This document shows, in pieces, positions 54,099-63,300 of a DNA stretch of 64,000 bases. The position numbers and the translations under genes are program-made. The notes beneath the pieces are model-generated. The model had not been told where the DNA came from. It was given only the letters and a program-made list of their open reading frames with translations, and ran no database searches. Source of the DNA: JAWWPG01 sp037719575 (lineage in GTDB: Bacteria; Actinomycetota; Actinomycetes; Propionibacteriales; Nocardioidaceae). The stretch lies in NCBI GenBank assembly GCA_037719575.1, contig JBBJMF010000001.1:1-64000 (forward strand), read 5' to 3'. The stretch's first letter is position 1. The number at the start of each line of letters is the position of its first letter.

Positions 54099-54649
54099 CG
54101 CAGCAGCCCGGTCATCTCGGAGGTGGGCCGCGCATCGAGGGCCTCCTGCTCGCGCTGCGTGATCTCGGTCCCGCGGTGGGCTCCGAGCAAGCCATGCTGG
54201 ATGTCGGCGTGCAGCTTGAGGATCGCGTCGATCAGCATCTCCGGGCGGGGCGGGCAGCCCGGGAGATACATGTCGACGGGGACGACGTGGTCGACCCCTT
54301 GCAGGATCGCGTAGTTGTTGAACATGCCGCCGCTGCTGGCGCAGACCCCCATGGCCAACACCCACTTCGGATTCGGCATCTGGTCGTAGATCTGGCGAAG
54401 CACCGGGGCCATCTTCTGGCTCACCCGACCGGCGACGATCATCAGGTCGGCCTGGCGCGGAGACGGCCGGAAGACCTCCATCCCGAAGCGCGCCAGGTCG
54501 TAGCGCGGTCCCCCGGCCGTCATCATCTCGATGGCACAGCAGGCGAGACCGAACGTCGCGGGCCATAGCGATGCCTTGCGGAAGTAGCCGGCCAGCCCCT
54601 CGACGGTGCTGAGCAGCACGCCCGACGGGAGCTTGTCCTCCAAGCCCAT
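54095..54649 (-). CDS. nuoB: NADH-quinone oxidoreductase subunit B (main operon)
   Basis: 184 residues, with N2 ligands in FGLACCAIEMM, VLAMGVCASSGGM and PGCPPRPEMLIDAI. Starts MGLEDKLPSGVLLSTVEGLA. Lies 45 nt after nuoA, one of the few clear gaps in this operon, and overlaps nuoC as ATGA. Confidence 0.97.
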   Translation of the reverse strand: MGLEDKLPSGVLLSTVEGLAGYFRKASLWPATFGLACCAIEMMTAGGPRYDLARFGMEVFRPSPRQADLMIVAGRVSQKMAPVLRQIYDQMPNPKWVLAMGVCASSGGMFNNYAILQGVDHVVPVDMYLPGCPPRPEMLIDAILKLHADIQHGLLGAHRGTEITQREQEALDARPTSEMTGLLR

Positions 54650-54694
54650 GGTGTTCTCCTCTCGCAGGTGGCTAGCGCGGGTGGTTCGGCGACG

Positions 54695-55054
54695 TCAGTC
54701 CCACTCGAGGCCGCCGCGACGCCAGACATAGGCGTAGGCGACGAACACGGTGGCGATGAACAGGACCATCTCGACGAGCCCGAAGAGCTTCATGCTGTCG
54801 AAGTAGACGGCCCAGGGGAACAAGAAGATGATCTCGATGTCGAAGACGATGAAGAGCATGGCGGTGATGTAGTACTTGACGGGGAACTTCCCGCCGCCGA
54901 CCGGCTGTGGCGTGGGCTGTATCCCACACTCGTAGGAGTCGAGCTTCGCCCGGTTGTAGCGCTTCGGCCCGAGCTGGGAGCTGGCGGCGACCGAGCCGAC
55001 GGCGAAGATGGCTGCCAGGAGCCCGAGACCCAGGATCGGGACATAGAGGTTCAC
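54695..55054 (-). CDS. nuoA: NADH-quinone oxidoreductase subunit A (main operon)
   Basis: 119 residues from GTG 55054, with AGAGGAG upstream. ND3-type: KLDSYECGIQPTPQPVGGGK with the quinone-loop Cys, then FPVKYYITAMLFIVFDIEII and AVYFDSMKLFGLVEMVLFIA. First gene of the full operon. Only 59 bp separate it from the reductase gene, so its promoter is either there or further upstream with shared transcription. Confidence 0.96.
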   Translation of the reverse strand: MNLYVPILGLGLLAAIFAVGSVAASSQLGPKRYNRAKLDSYECGIQPTPQPVGGGKFPVKYYITAMLFIVFDIEIIFLFPWAVYFDSMKLFGLVEMVLFIATVFVAYAYVWRRGGLEWD

Positions 55055-55113
55055 GCCGCCCTGCTCCTCTCACTTACCATCGCTCGCTGGGTTGTCATAG
55101 TAGTGGCGCCCGG

Positions 55114-56412
55114 TCACGCTGCCGGAGCGACCTTGGACAGGCCGTTGATCAGCCGGTCCATGGCGTCGCCGTCCTGAGGGTCGGTGAGGTTCGCGAGCAG
55201 CTTCAGGGTGAAGCGCATGAGCGTCGGGCGGGGCAGCCCGTAGCGGGTCGCCAGCTTCATCACCTGGGGATGTCCGATAGCCGTCACGAACAGCCGGCCG
55301 AGGGTGTAGTAGCCGCCGTACCTGGCGTCGAGCGCTGTGACGTAGCCTCCCAGCGCCCGCTCGCGGCCACTGTCGGTCGAGCGGCTCAGGGCCTGGGTGA
55401 TGACCTCCGCAGCCATCTCGCCGGACTCCATGGCGTAGGCGATGCCCTCACCGTTGAACGGGTTGACCATGCCACCGGAGTCGCCGACGAGCAGCATGCC
55501 CCGTGCGTAGTGGGGCTTGCGGTTGAACCCCATCGGCAGTGCCGCACCGCGGATCGGCTGCGTGCGGTTGGGCTCGCGCAGCCCCCACTCCTTCGGGGTG
55601 TGGTCGAGCCAGCGACGCAGCAGCTCCTTGTAGTCGACGTGCTGGAACGCTGACGAGGTGTTGAGGATGCCGAGCCCGACGTTGACTGTGCCGTCTCCGA
55701 CGCCGAAGACCCACCCGTAACCCGGAAGCAGCGCGCCGGTGCCGGGCTCACCGTCCCACAGCTCGAGCCACGACTCGAGCCAGTCGTCGTCGTGCCGGGG
55801 ACTCGTGTAGTAGGTGCGGACGGCGACGCCGAGCGGCCGGTTGTCGCGCTTCGGTAGGCCCATCGCGAGGCTGAGCCGGCTCGAGTTGCCGTCGGCGGCG
55901 ATCACGACCCGGGCCCGGTAGGCGTGTTGGGCGCCACTCTTGTGCCCGTCGTCGCCGACTCCTCGAGCGGTCACGCCGACGATCCGGCCGGTCGCCTCGT
56001 CGAGGACCGGGCCGGTGACCGCCGTCCGCTGGTGCAGCCGGGCACCCAGCTTCTGCGCGTGCTCCGCGAGGATCGCGTCGAAGTCGAGCCGAGTGCGCAC
56101 GAGGCCGTACGACGGGAAGTCGGCCAGGTCCGGCCACGGGATCTCCAGCCGGTGACTCCCGCCGACGATGCGCAGGCCCTGGTTCCTGACCCAGCCCGCC
56201 TCGTCGACGTCGACGCCCATCCGAACCAGCTGGCGCACCGCCCGCGGGGTCAGACCGTCACCGCAGACCTTCTCGCGTGGGAAGGCGTTCTTCTCCAGGA
56301 GCAGGACGTCGACGCCCGCCTGCGCGAGGTAGCTCGCCGCCGTGGACCCTGCCGGCCCCGCCCCGACGACGATGACGTCGGCCTGCCGCTCGGAGGCGGT
56401 CGGCTCGGCCAT
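55114..56412 (-). CDS. menJ: Geranylgeranyl/menaquinone (MenJ-type) reductase
   Basis: 432 residues from ATG 56412 (AAGGAA upstream); the frame is open to 56613 but residues there are unlike the family. FAD enzyme: VIVVGAGPAGSTAASYLAQ (14 onward), REKVCGDGLTPRAVRQLVRM with the family Cys, and LLVGDSGGMVNPFNGEGIAY. In mycobacteria such a gene beside menG and a polyprenyl synthase (MenJ) saturates one isoprene of menaquinone. Here the same set of neighbours (menG, nuo operon, polyprenyl synthase) makes this assignment likely. Lipid geranylgeranyl reductase is the alternative. Confidence 0.85.
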   Translation of the reverse strand: MAEPTASERQADVIVVGAGPAGSTAASYLAQAGVDVLLLEKNAFPREKVCGDGLTPRAVRQLVRMGVDVDEAGWVRNQGLRIVGGSHRLEIPWPDLADFPSYGLVRTRLDFDAILAEHAQKLGARLHQRTAVTGPVLDEATGRIVGVTARGVGDDGHKSGAQHAYRARVVIAADGNSSRLSLAMGLPKRDNRPLGVAVRTYYTSPRHDDDWLESWLELWDGEPGTGALLPGYGWVFGVGDGTVNVGLGILNTSSAFQHVDYKELLRRWLDHTPKEWGLREPNRTQPIRGAALPMGFNRKPHYARGMLLVGDSGGMVNPFNGEGIAYAMESGEMAAEVITQALSRSTDSGRERALGGYVTALDARYGGYYTLGRLFVTAIGHPQVMKLATRYGLPRPTLMRFTLKLLANLTDPQDGDAMDRLINGLSKVAPAA

Positions 56413-56573
56413 GGCGGGGGTTCCTTGTCTGGTCTGGCGGCGTGCTGTCGGGGTGGGACACCGGCTCGCTGATCGGCACGTGAATTCCTTCACGAGCACG
56501 GTGTGGCCCAGTCTAGGGCGTGCCCGGCCGCCCTGCACCGGGGGCCAGCAGCCACTGCCGCCGCCGCCTCCCG

Positions 56574-56663
56574 GGATTTGCCTGGCTAGCCAGGCAGGTG
56601 CTCCCTCTGCCACCCGGATCTGCCTGGCAGAGGGGACTTTCGCCTGGCCAGCCAGGCAAATCC
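56574..56663. repeat. Nested palindromic hairpin element
   Basis: Outer arms 56574-56595 and 56642-56663 pair over 21 of 22 positions (arm 1 reads GGATTTGCCTGGCTAGCCAG). Each outer arm is itself near-palindromic around GCCTGGC/GCCAGGC. Inside, CCCTCTGCCA (56603-56612) pairs perfectly with TGGCAGAGGG (56625-56634) over a 12-nt loop. The element sits in the 300-nt gap between the PNPOx gene and the reductase, both on the minus strand. It could be a terminator, a mobile hairpin repeat or a binding site. The remaining gap (56413-56573 and 56664-56712) shows nothing recognisable. Confidence 0.8.
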
Positions 56664-56712
56664 GCAGGGGGGCCGAAAACGGGAGGGACGAGGCTCGAGA
56701 ACGGGTCGCGGA

Positions 56713-57147
56713 TCAGGCGCCGGGCGGGTTGCCGTACACATGGGTGACGTGCAGGGTGAGGAGAACCCGCTTGTCCGCCACCATCGCGTGCCGGTAGTCG
56801 TCCCAGTCGGGGTGGTCGGAGCCACGGACGGCCCGGTAGGTCTCGATCAGTGCCTCGACCGTGGCGTCATGGGGCTCGAGGGCGACCGGCGACAGCTCGG
56901 CGTCTGCTTCCAGCACGGCGTACGACCAGCCGTCCTCGCTGGACACGAACAGCGAGGCCCGCGGGTCCCGGCGCAGGTTGCGGGTCTTGGCGCGGTCGTC
57001 GGTGATCGACACCCGAGCGGTGCGGCTATCCGGGTCGAAGGTGTAGTTGACCGCGGACAGCTGAGGTCGGCCGTCGCGCTTGAGCGTCGTCAGGACGCCG
57101 AGGTCGTGCGAGGCCGCCAAGGCGACCAAGCCAGATTCTGATGTCAT
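56713..57147 (-). CDS. PNPOx-fold F420/FMN-binding protein (Rv1155-like, TIGR03618)
   Basis: 144 residues from ATG 57147 (GAGGTG upstream). Split beta-barrel flavin-fold protein: HDLGVLTTLKRDGRPQLSAV, RVSITDDRAKTRNLRRDPRA and DGWSYAVLEADAELS, then HATVEALIETYRAVRG-like helix. Such proteins bind F420 or FMN and act as reductases or oxidases. It lies 10 nt after menG on the same strand, perhaps one operon with it. A connection to quinone metabolism is only by position. Confidence 0.85.
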   Translation of the reverse strand: MTSESGLVALAASHDLGVLTTLKRDGRPQLSAVNYTFDPDSRTARVSITDDRAKTRNLRRDPRASLFVSSEDGWSYAVLEADAELSPVALEPHDATVEALIETYRAVRGSDHPDWDDYRHAMVADKRVLLTLHVTHVYGNPPGA

Positions 57148-57157
57148 CACCTCGACC

Positions 57158-57847
57158 CTATCTACGGGCGCGGTGGAGAGCGACGATGCCGCCGCTGAGG
57201 TTTTGGATCCGCACGCTCCGCCACCCGGCACCGGCCACCACCCGGGCGAGCTCCCGCTGGTCCGGCCAGTCCCTGATCGTCTCGGCCAGGTAGACGTACG
57301 ACTCCGGGTCGGAGCTCACCTTCGTGGCCAGGGCCGGCAGCGCCCGCATCAGGTACTCGTCGTAGATCCGACGGAACGGGCCGAACGTGGGCTTGCTGAA
57401 CTCGCACACCACCAGCAGGCCACCGCCTCGGGTCACCCGACGCATCTCCTCGAGCCCCAGCGCTGGGTCGGCGACGTTGCGCAGGCCGAACGTGATCGTG
57501 ACGGCGTCGAAGGTCTCGTCGGCGAACGGCAACCGCATCGCGTCTCCCGCCACGAAGGGGAGGCGGGGACGTTCGTGCTTGCCGACCTTCAGCATGCCCA
57601 TGGAGAAGTCACACGGGATCGTCGTGGCGCCGGCAAAGACGAGGGGCAGACTGCTCGTCCCCGTACCGGCGGCCAGGTCGAGGATGCGCTGGCCCGGCCT
57701 AGGGTCCAGCGCTCGGCGGACGGCCCGGCGCCAGCGCCGGTCCAGGCCGAGCGAGAGGACGTCGTTGGTGACGTCGTAGCGCTCCGCGACGTCGTCGAAC
57801 ATCGCCGCCACCTCGCGCGGCTCCTTGGCCAAGCTTGCCCGGCTCAT
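57158..57847 (-). CDS. menG: Demethylmenaquinone methyltransferase
   Basis: 229 residues. SAM methyltransferase that adds the ring methyl in the last step of menaquinone synthesis. AMFDDVAERYDVTNDVLSLG and ILDLAAGTGTSSLPLV (SAM loop, about 55-70) are the signature, then FGLRNVADPALGLEEMRRVT and GGLLVVCEFSKPT. No ubiquinone genes are here, so menG rather than ubiE is meant. Divergent from menF, 120 bp apart. Confidence 0.95.
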   Translation of the reverse strand: MSRASLAKEPREVAAMFDDVAERYDVTNDVLSLGLDRRWRRAVRRALDPRPGQRILDLAAGTGTSSLPLVFAGATTIPCDFSMGMLKVGKHERPRLPFVAGDAMRLPFADETFDAVTITFGLRNVADPALGLEEMRRVTRGGGLLVVCEFSKPTFGPFRRIYDEYLMRALPALATKVSSDPESYVYLAETIRDWPDQRELARVVAGAGWRSVRIQNLSGGIVALHRARR

Positions 57848-57953
57848 CTGGTCATCTTGTCACTGAGAGTGTCTCGCCACGAAGTGGCGTTCTCGGGGAT
57901 CGCGCTGCGGATCGCGTCGCGCTCCCGTCCGGAGGCGCTGTCGATCGCGGGGC

Positions 57954-57959
57954 TACGCT
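57954..57959 (+). promoter_or_regulatory. Putative leaderless -10 box for menF
   Basis: TACGCT (TANNNT) ends 8 nt before GTG 57968, with no ribosome site between, in the 120-bp divergent gap with menG. Confidence 0.4.
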
Positions 57960-57967
57960 GGACAACC

Positions 57968-59239
57968 GTGACCTCATCACCTCGAGGCGTGCGCTCCGAG
58001 TTCGCACCGCCGACCCAGATCCCGCTGGTGGCGCGATCGGTCGTCATCGACGACCCGGGCGAGCTGATCGCGCTGCTCCCGCGCGACGCCCCCGTCTCGT
58101 GGGTCCACCGTGGGGACGGGTTGGTCGGCTGGGGTGAGGTCGCCCGCTACGGCGCGTCTGGACCTGGCAGGTTCGCCGATGGTGAGCGCTGGTGGCGAGA
58201 GGTGGCGGCGCACAGCGTCGTCCGGGACGAGGCCGGGATGCCCGGCAGCGGGCTCGTCGCCTTCGGGTCGTTCGCATACGCCGACCAGCCGGGCACCTCC
58301 GTCCTGGTAGTGCCGGAGGTCGTAGTCGGGCGCCGCGGGTCCACGTCGTGGGTCACCACGATCGGCCGCGGGACCGTGTCGTTCCCGCCGCTCGTGGCAC
58401 CCGCCGACCCGCCGGACCGGCCCTCGGGTGCGGTGTTCAGCGACGGGACGATGAGCGGCGCCGCGTGGGAGCTCGTCGTCGCCGAGGCGGTCACCCGGAT
58501 CAAAGCCGGGCGTCTCGACAAGGTGGTGCTGGCCCGCGATCTGGTCGCCGAACTCGACGAGGCGCTCGACGTCCGCGCACCGTTGGCGCTGCTGGCTCGG
58601 GGTTACCCGGCGTGCTGGACGTTCCACGTGCGCGGGCTGTTCGGGTCCACCCCGGAGATGCTGGTTCGGCGGGAGCGGGGCCTGGTGGCGAGCCGGGTGC
58701 TGGCGGGGACCATCCGTCGTACCGGCGATGACGCCCACGACCTCGGGCTGGCCGCCGCGCTCGCCCGGTCGTCGAAGGACCTGGAGGAGCACGAGTTCGC
58801 GGTCCGCTCGGTCGCGGAGGCGCTGGCGCCGCACTGCACGAGCATGAACGTGCCAGAGGCGCCGTTCGTGCTCCATCTGCCCAACGTCATGCACCTGGCC
58901 ACCGATGTCACCGGTGTGCTCGGCGACGACGCCTCGTCACTCGCCCTGGCAGCCGCGCTGCACCCGAGCGCTGCGGTCGGCGGCACCCCGACTCATGAGG
59001 CGGTGGCGCTGATCGGGGAGATCGAGGGGCTCGACCGCGGATGCTATGCCGGCCCCGTCGGCTGGATCGACGCCGACGGTGACGGCGAGTGGGGGATCGC
59101 GCTGCGGTCGGCGGAGTACGACGGGTCACGGGTGCGGTTGTTCGCCGGCTGCGGGATCGTGGCGGACTCCGACCCGGCCGCGGAGCTGGCGGAGGCTGCG
59201 GCGAAGTTCGTCCCGGTGCGCGACGCCCTGTGCGGGTGA
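57968..59239 (+). CDS. menF: Isochorismate synthase
   Basis: 423 residues from GTG 57968. Chorismate-binding enzyme that makes isochorismate, entry to menaquinone. KAGRLDKVVLARDLVAELDE holds the general-base Lys, FHVRGLFGSTPEMLVRRERG the substrate region, ASRVLAGTIRRTGDDAHD, AAVGGTPTHEAVALIGEIEG and CYAGPVGWIDADGDGEWGIA with the metal Glu. It could instead be EntC or a salicylate synthase. The neighbour menG and lack of siderophore genes favour MenF. The methyltransferase gene follows at 13 nt. Confidence 0.88.
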   Translation: MTSSPRGVRSEFAPPTQIPLVARSVVIDDPGELIALLPRDAPVSWVHRGDGLVGWGEVARYGASGPGRFADGERWWREVAAHSVVRDEAGMPGSGLVAFGSFAYADQPGTSVLVVPEVVVGRRGSTSWVTTIGRGTVSFPPLVAPADPPDRPSGAVFSDGTMSGAAWELVVAEAVTRIKAGRLDKVVLARDLVAELDEALDVRAPLALLARGYPACWTFHVRGLFGSTPEMLVRRERGLVASRVLAGTIRRTGDDAHDLGLAAALARSSKDLEEHEFAVRSVAEALAPHCTSMNVPEAPFVLHLPNVMHLATDVTGVLGDDASSLALAAALHPSAAVGGTPTHEAVALIGEIEGLDRGCYAGPVGWIDADGDGEWGIALRSAEYDGSRVRLFAGCGIVADSDPAAELAEAAAKFVPVRDALCG

Positions 59240-59252
59240 CGTCGAGCCGGTG

Positions 59253-60011
59253 ATGGACGCGGCGACGCAGCGGCGGCTCGGCATCAGCTTCGACCGGGCA
59301 GCCGACCGCTATGCGGCGTCGCGCCCGGCGTATCCCGACGCTGCCGTCGACTGGTTGCTCGCGGGCCGAGACGGCGACGTGCTCGACCTCGGCGCCGGCA
59401 GTGGCTCGCTGACCCGCGCGCTCACGTTGCGGGTAGCGCGGGTCGTGGCCGCGGAGCCGAGTCCCCACCTGTTGGCGGAGCTCCGCGCCGGTTCGTGCGC
59501 CGTGCCGGCGGTCCGGGCCGGCGCCGAACTGCTGCCGTTTGCCGTCGCATCATTCGATGTCGTGGCGGTCGCCACTGCCTTCCACTGGTTCGACGCCGAG
59601 CGGGCGCTGCCCGAGATCGCCCGGACGATGCGACGGGGTGGTCACCTCGCCCTGATCTGGAACACCCGCACGCTGACGGTGCCGTGGACCCACGAGCTGG
59701 ACCTACTGCTCCGGTCCGCGCAGCCGCCCACTCTGCACGGTGCCTGGGGAACCGACTCAGTGCACTGGCTCGAGAAATCGGCGCGCTTCGCGCGGCCCGA
59801 GTATGCCGAGTTCGACCACGTGCAGCTGTTGGATCGCGACAGCCTGCTCGCGCTGGTGGGGTCGCGGTCCTACGTCATCTCGCTCCCGCCGCCAGATCAG
59901 GAGGCCCTGCTGGCAAAGGTGGCTCGGCTGTTCGACGCGAGCGCCGACCCCGGCGGCACCCTCGCGCTGCCATACCGCGCCCAGTGCTGGCGCGCCGGCG
60001 TCCACCCATGA
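59253..60011 (+). CDS. Class I SAM-dependent methyltransferase
   Basis: 252 residues from ATG 59253. SAM fold: GDVLDLGAGSGSLTRALT (loop at about 42-59), VAAEPSPHLLAELRAG with the acidic ribose contact, ATAFHWFDAERALPEIARTM and GGHLALIWNTRTLTVPWTHE. The FHWFD segment is common in methyltransferases acting on small molecules. Follows menF by 13 nt, same strand. Methylation target unknown; it is not MenG, which is on the other strand. Confidence 0.85.
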   Translation: MDAATQRRLGISFDRAADRYAASRPAYPDAAVDWLLAGRDGDVLDLGAGSGSLTRALTLRVARVVAAEPSPHLLAELRAGSCAVPAVRAGAELLPFAVASFDVVAVATAFHWFDAERALPEIARTMRRGGHLALIWNTRTLTVPWTHELDLLLRSAQPPTLHGAWGTDSVHWLEKSARFARPEYAEFDHVQLLDRDSLLALVGSRSYVISLPPPDQEALLAKVARLFDASADPGGTLALPYRAQCWRAGVHP

Positions 60012-60106
60012 GGGGTCTTCCACGAGCTGGCAGCCGGCCGGCTCACCTGGCCACGATCGAGTCGCAAACAGACCCGTCGCCACAGGTCTGATGCGCTGAC
60101 AACAGT

Positions 60107-60307
60107 CGGTGCGTACGAGGCCAGGACCCACCTGTCCGGCTGCTCGAGCCGCTCGCCACCCTCGACGGCTTGCTCGTCACCGCCTGCCGGAACGCCGGCG
60201 TCCCGGTGTCCCTCGAGGGCTGGCCGAACCGCCCCCCACTGTCTCCTCCCGAAACCGGCTCGCTCGCGTCAGAGCGGGGGAAGCGCGGGTGGCTGCTTCG
60301 CGGGTGA
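60107..60307 (+). pseudogene. Coding-like remnant without a start
   Basis: Within the 257-nt gap after the methyltransferase, one frame ends at TGA 60305-60307 and reads VRLLEPLATLDGLLVTACR, NAGVPVSLEGWPNRPP and LASERGKRGWLLRG with GC-rich third positions. There is a stop shortly upstream and no ATG or GTG before the coding-like part. It overlaps the convergent tricorn gene end by about 39 nt. Likely a degraded fragment or chance; the family is not recognised. Confidence 0.25.
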
Positions 60308-63300
60308 CTTCGCCAGCAGCTGCTGCACCAGGGTGACCGCATAGTCGAGCTGCACATCGCGGTCGGCGACTCGGTCGTGCGGCGCAGCGACGACCTCGAT
60401 GTCGGGGTCGACGCCGTAGTTCTCGACCCCCCACCCGAAGCCCTCGAACCAGAACGAGAACCGCGGCTGGGTAACCGCTGTGCCGTCGACCAGGCTGTAG
60501 CGTCCGTCGATGCCGACAACACCGCCCCAGGTTCGGGTGCCGACAACTGGCCCCAGCTCGAGCGACCTGATCGCCGCCGTGATGATGTCACCGTCGGAGC
60601 CCGCGTAGGAGTCGGTCACGGTCACCATCGGGCCGCGACGCGCGTCGCCCGGGTATGACTCCGGTTGGTAACCGCGGGCCAGGTCCCAGCCGATGATCTT
60701 GCGGGCCAGCTTCTCGAGCACCAGCTGCGAGGTGTGCCCTCCCCGGTTGCCCCGGACGTCGACAACGAGCGCGTCGCGCCCGACCTCGGTGCGCAGGTCG
60801 CGGTGCAGCTGCGCCCACCCGCCGGACACCATGTCGGGCACGTGCACGTAGCCGACCTTCCCGTCAGTGGCCGTATGGACGTAGTCACGCCGGCCGTTGA
60901 CCCAGTCCTGGTAGCGCAGCGGCATCTCGTCCGCGAGCGGTACGACGACCACGCGCCTTGGCGACCCTCCGGAGCGTTGCGCCAGCGTCAGCTCGACGGG
61001 CTTGCCGGCGGTCCCGACGAGCAACGCCCCCGGGCTGACCGACTCGGACGTGGGCCGCCCGTCGACGCCGGCGATGGCGTCACCCACGTGCGCCGCGACG
61101 CCAGGCGCGGTCAGCGGGGAGCGAGCCCGTGGCTCCGACGACTCACCGGGGACGATCCGCACGATCCGCCAGGTGCCGTCTACGAACGCCAGGTCCGCGC
61201 CCAGCAGCCCTTGCCGCCGCCCCACGTCACCGGCGGCGGGTTTGGGCATCACGTAGGCGTGCGACGTACCGAGCTCGCCGTGCATCTCCCAGATCAGGTC
61301 GACGAGGTCGTCGTGCGACCCGAGCCGGTCGAGCAGGGGGCGGTAGCGGTCGGCCGCACCCGGCCAGTCGACACCCCTCATGTCTGCGCGCCAGTAGTGG
61401 TCGCGCATTAACCGCCACGCCTCGTCGAACATCTGCCGCCACTCGGCGCGCGGCTCGACCTCGACCCGCACCCGGTCGAGGTCGACCTTGACGATCTCCG
61501 GGTCGTCCTTCTCGGCCTTGCGTGCGCCGGGGACGACCCGCAGCTCTTCCTTGTCGACGACGACGAGCCTGGTGCCATCCCCACTCGCCTCGACCCGGTC
61601 GAGCGCCTCCGCCAGCTCCTGAGTCTTCCCGGTCTTGAGGTCGATGTGCTCGAGAACGGCTCGGCTAGGCTCGTCCTCCACCTTGGCCCGGTCGTCGCCC
61701 AGCTCCCCTTGCAGCGGACTCTTGAGCCAGACAAGTCCCCCGGCCACCGCCCGCAGCTGCTGATAGTGACCGCCCGGCACCGGCAGCGGAATCAGGCGCT
61801 GGTCGAGGCCTTCAACGTCGACGCGGGTCGGCTCGGGCACCTTGTCCTTCGTGGCCCCGGCAGCGGCCACGGCTGCTGCCGCGGCTGGGGCCACGGCGCC
61901 CGATGCGGCCAGAGCCGCCTCGATACCGCCGTCGGCCGCGTCACCCAGTGCCCGCCCGCCGACCTGCGGGTCGAACGGCGACGGGGTGTCGGCGGCGAGC
62001 GGCACCAGGTGCGGCCGGCAGCCGTTGGGGAACGACAGGTCGAAGACGAAGCTGTCGTAGACCGGGTCGAGGCTGCGCACCGACAAAAAGGCCAGGTGCA
62101 GGCCGTCCGCGGTGAACACCGGCTCGGTGTCGGTGAACCGCAGCGGGGTCACGTCGAAGGCCTTGCGGCGGCTGCCGAGCTCGACCATCCGGAGGTGGCG
62201 CAGTCGGTCGTCGTCGCCGGGCGCCGACCACGCCAGCCACCTCGAGTCGGGCGAGAACACCGGACCCTGCATGTCCCCGCCCTCGGCCTGGTCCACCACG
62301 CGGAGCCGGGCCGGCCGCCCAACCGGGCCGACGGGCACCGTCACAACCTGCAACCGTCCGTCGTGGCTCGCGATCGCCAGCGTCTGGCCGTCGGGCGAGG
62401 CCGCCAGCGCGAGCACCCGACCCACCGTGCCGGCCGCCACCAGCACGGCCGGTGCGGCGTCGACGTCCTGCGTGCTCACGAGCTCGATGGCGTCGTCCCC
62501 CCCGGCATCCGTCACCCATGCGACTCGCCTGCTGTCCCCGAGCGTGACGGGCAGCCGGCGCCGTACGCCAGATCCGTCGGCAAGGACCCGCACCGGGCCG
62601 TCACGATGGGTGAGCCAGTGCACGGTGCCGCGGATCTCGACGGCCGACGTCCGGCCGGTCGGGTCGGGCGAGATCGTGCCCAGCCGGCCGGCAGCCTTGA
62701 CCCGGTGGGGCTGCTGCGACGTCCGCGGTCCGCCGAGGCGTACGTCGACCTCTCGGGCGGTGGCGTCGGGCTCCAGGCTGTCGAGCAGGTAGAGCGACCC
62801 ACCTGCGACGTACACCACCGACCGGCCGTCCGACGACGCGTGCCGGGCATAGAACGTGCCGTCGGAGTGACGCGTCAGCCGTGAGACGCTCGGGGCCCGC
62901 TTGCCCACCGTCGCGCTGTAGACCTGCCCGCGGTCCTCGTGGTCGGAGACGAAGCCGATTCGCTGCCGACCGCCGTCGCTCACCGTCCACAGCGGGGCGA
63001 CCAGGCTCGAAGGCAGGTCGGCGAACACCCGCCTGAACTCGCCCTCGCCGGTCAGGTCCAGCCAGAGCTGGGCAGCCGTGCCGCCCCGGTAGCGCTTCCA
63101 CCACGCGGGCTCGACCGTCGTCGAGGTCGATAGCAGGACACCGCCGTCGGGACCGAGAGCGATGTCGTCGATCCAACCGTAGGGGAGCCGGCGACTCGGC
63201 GACCCGTCGACGGGCACCGCGTGGGCGAAGGCGCGGTACCGCTCACTCTGGCCAACGGTGCTGACGACGAGGATCTCGGTGTCGGAGAGCCAGCCCCGCA

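Noticed and set aside
57080..57967. menF extended upstream to 57080
   Set aside because: It would overlap menG antisense; only residues after GTG 57968 match isochorismate synthases.
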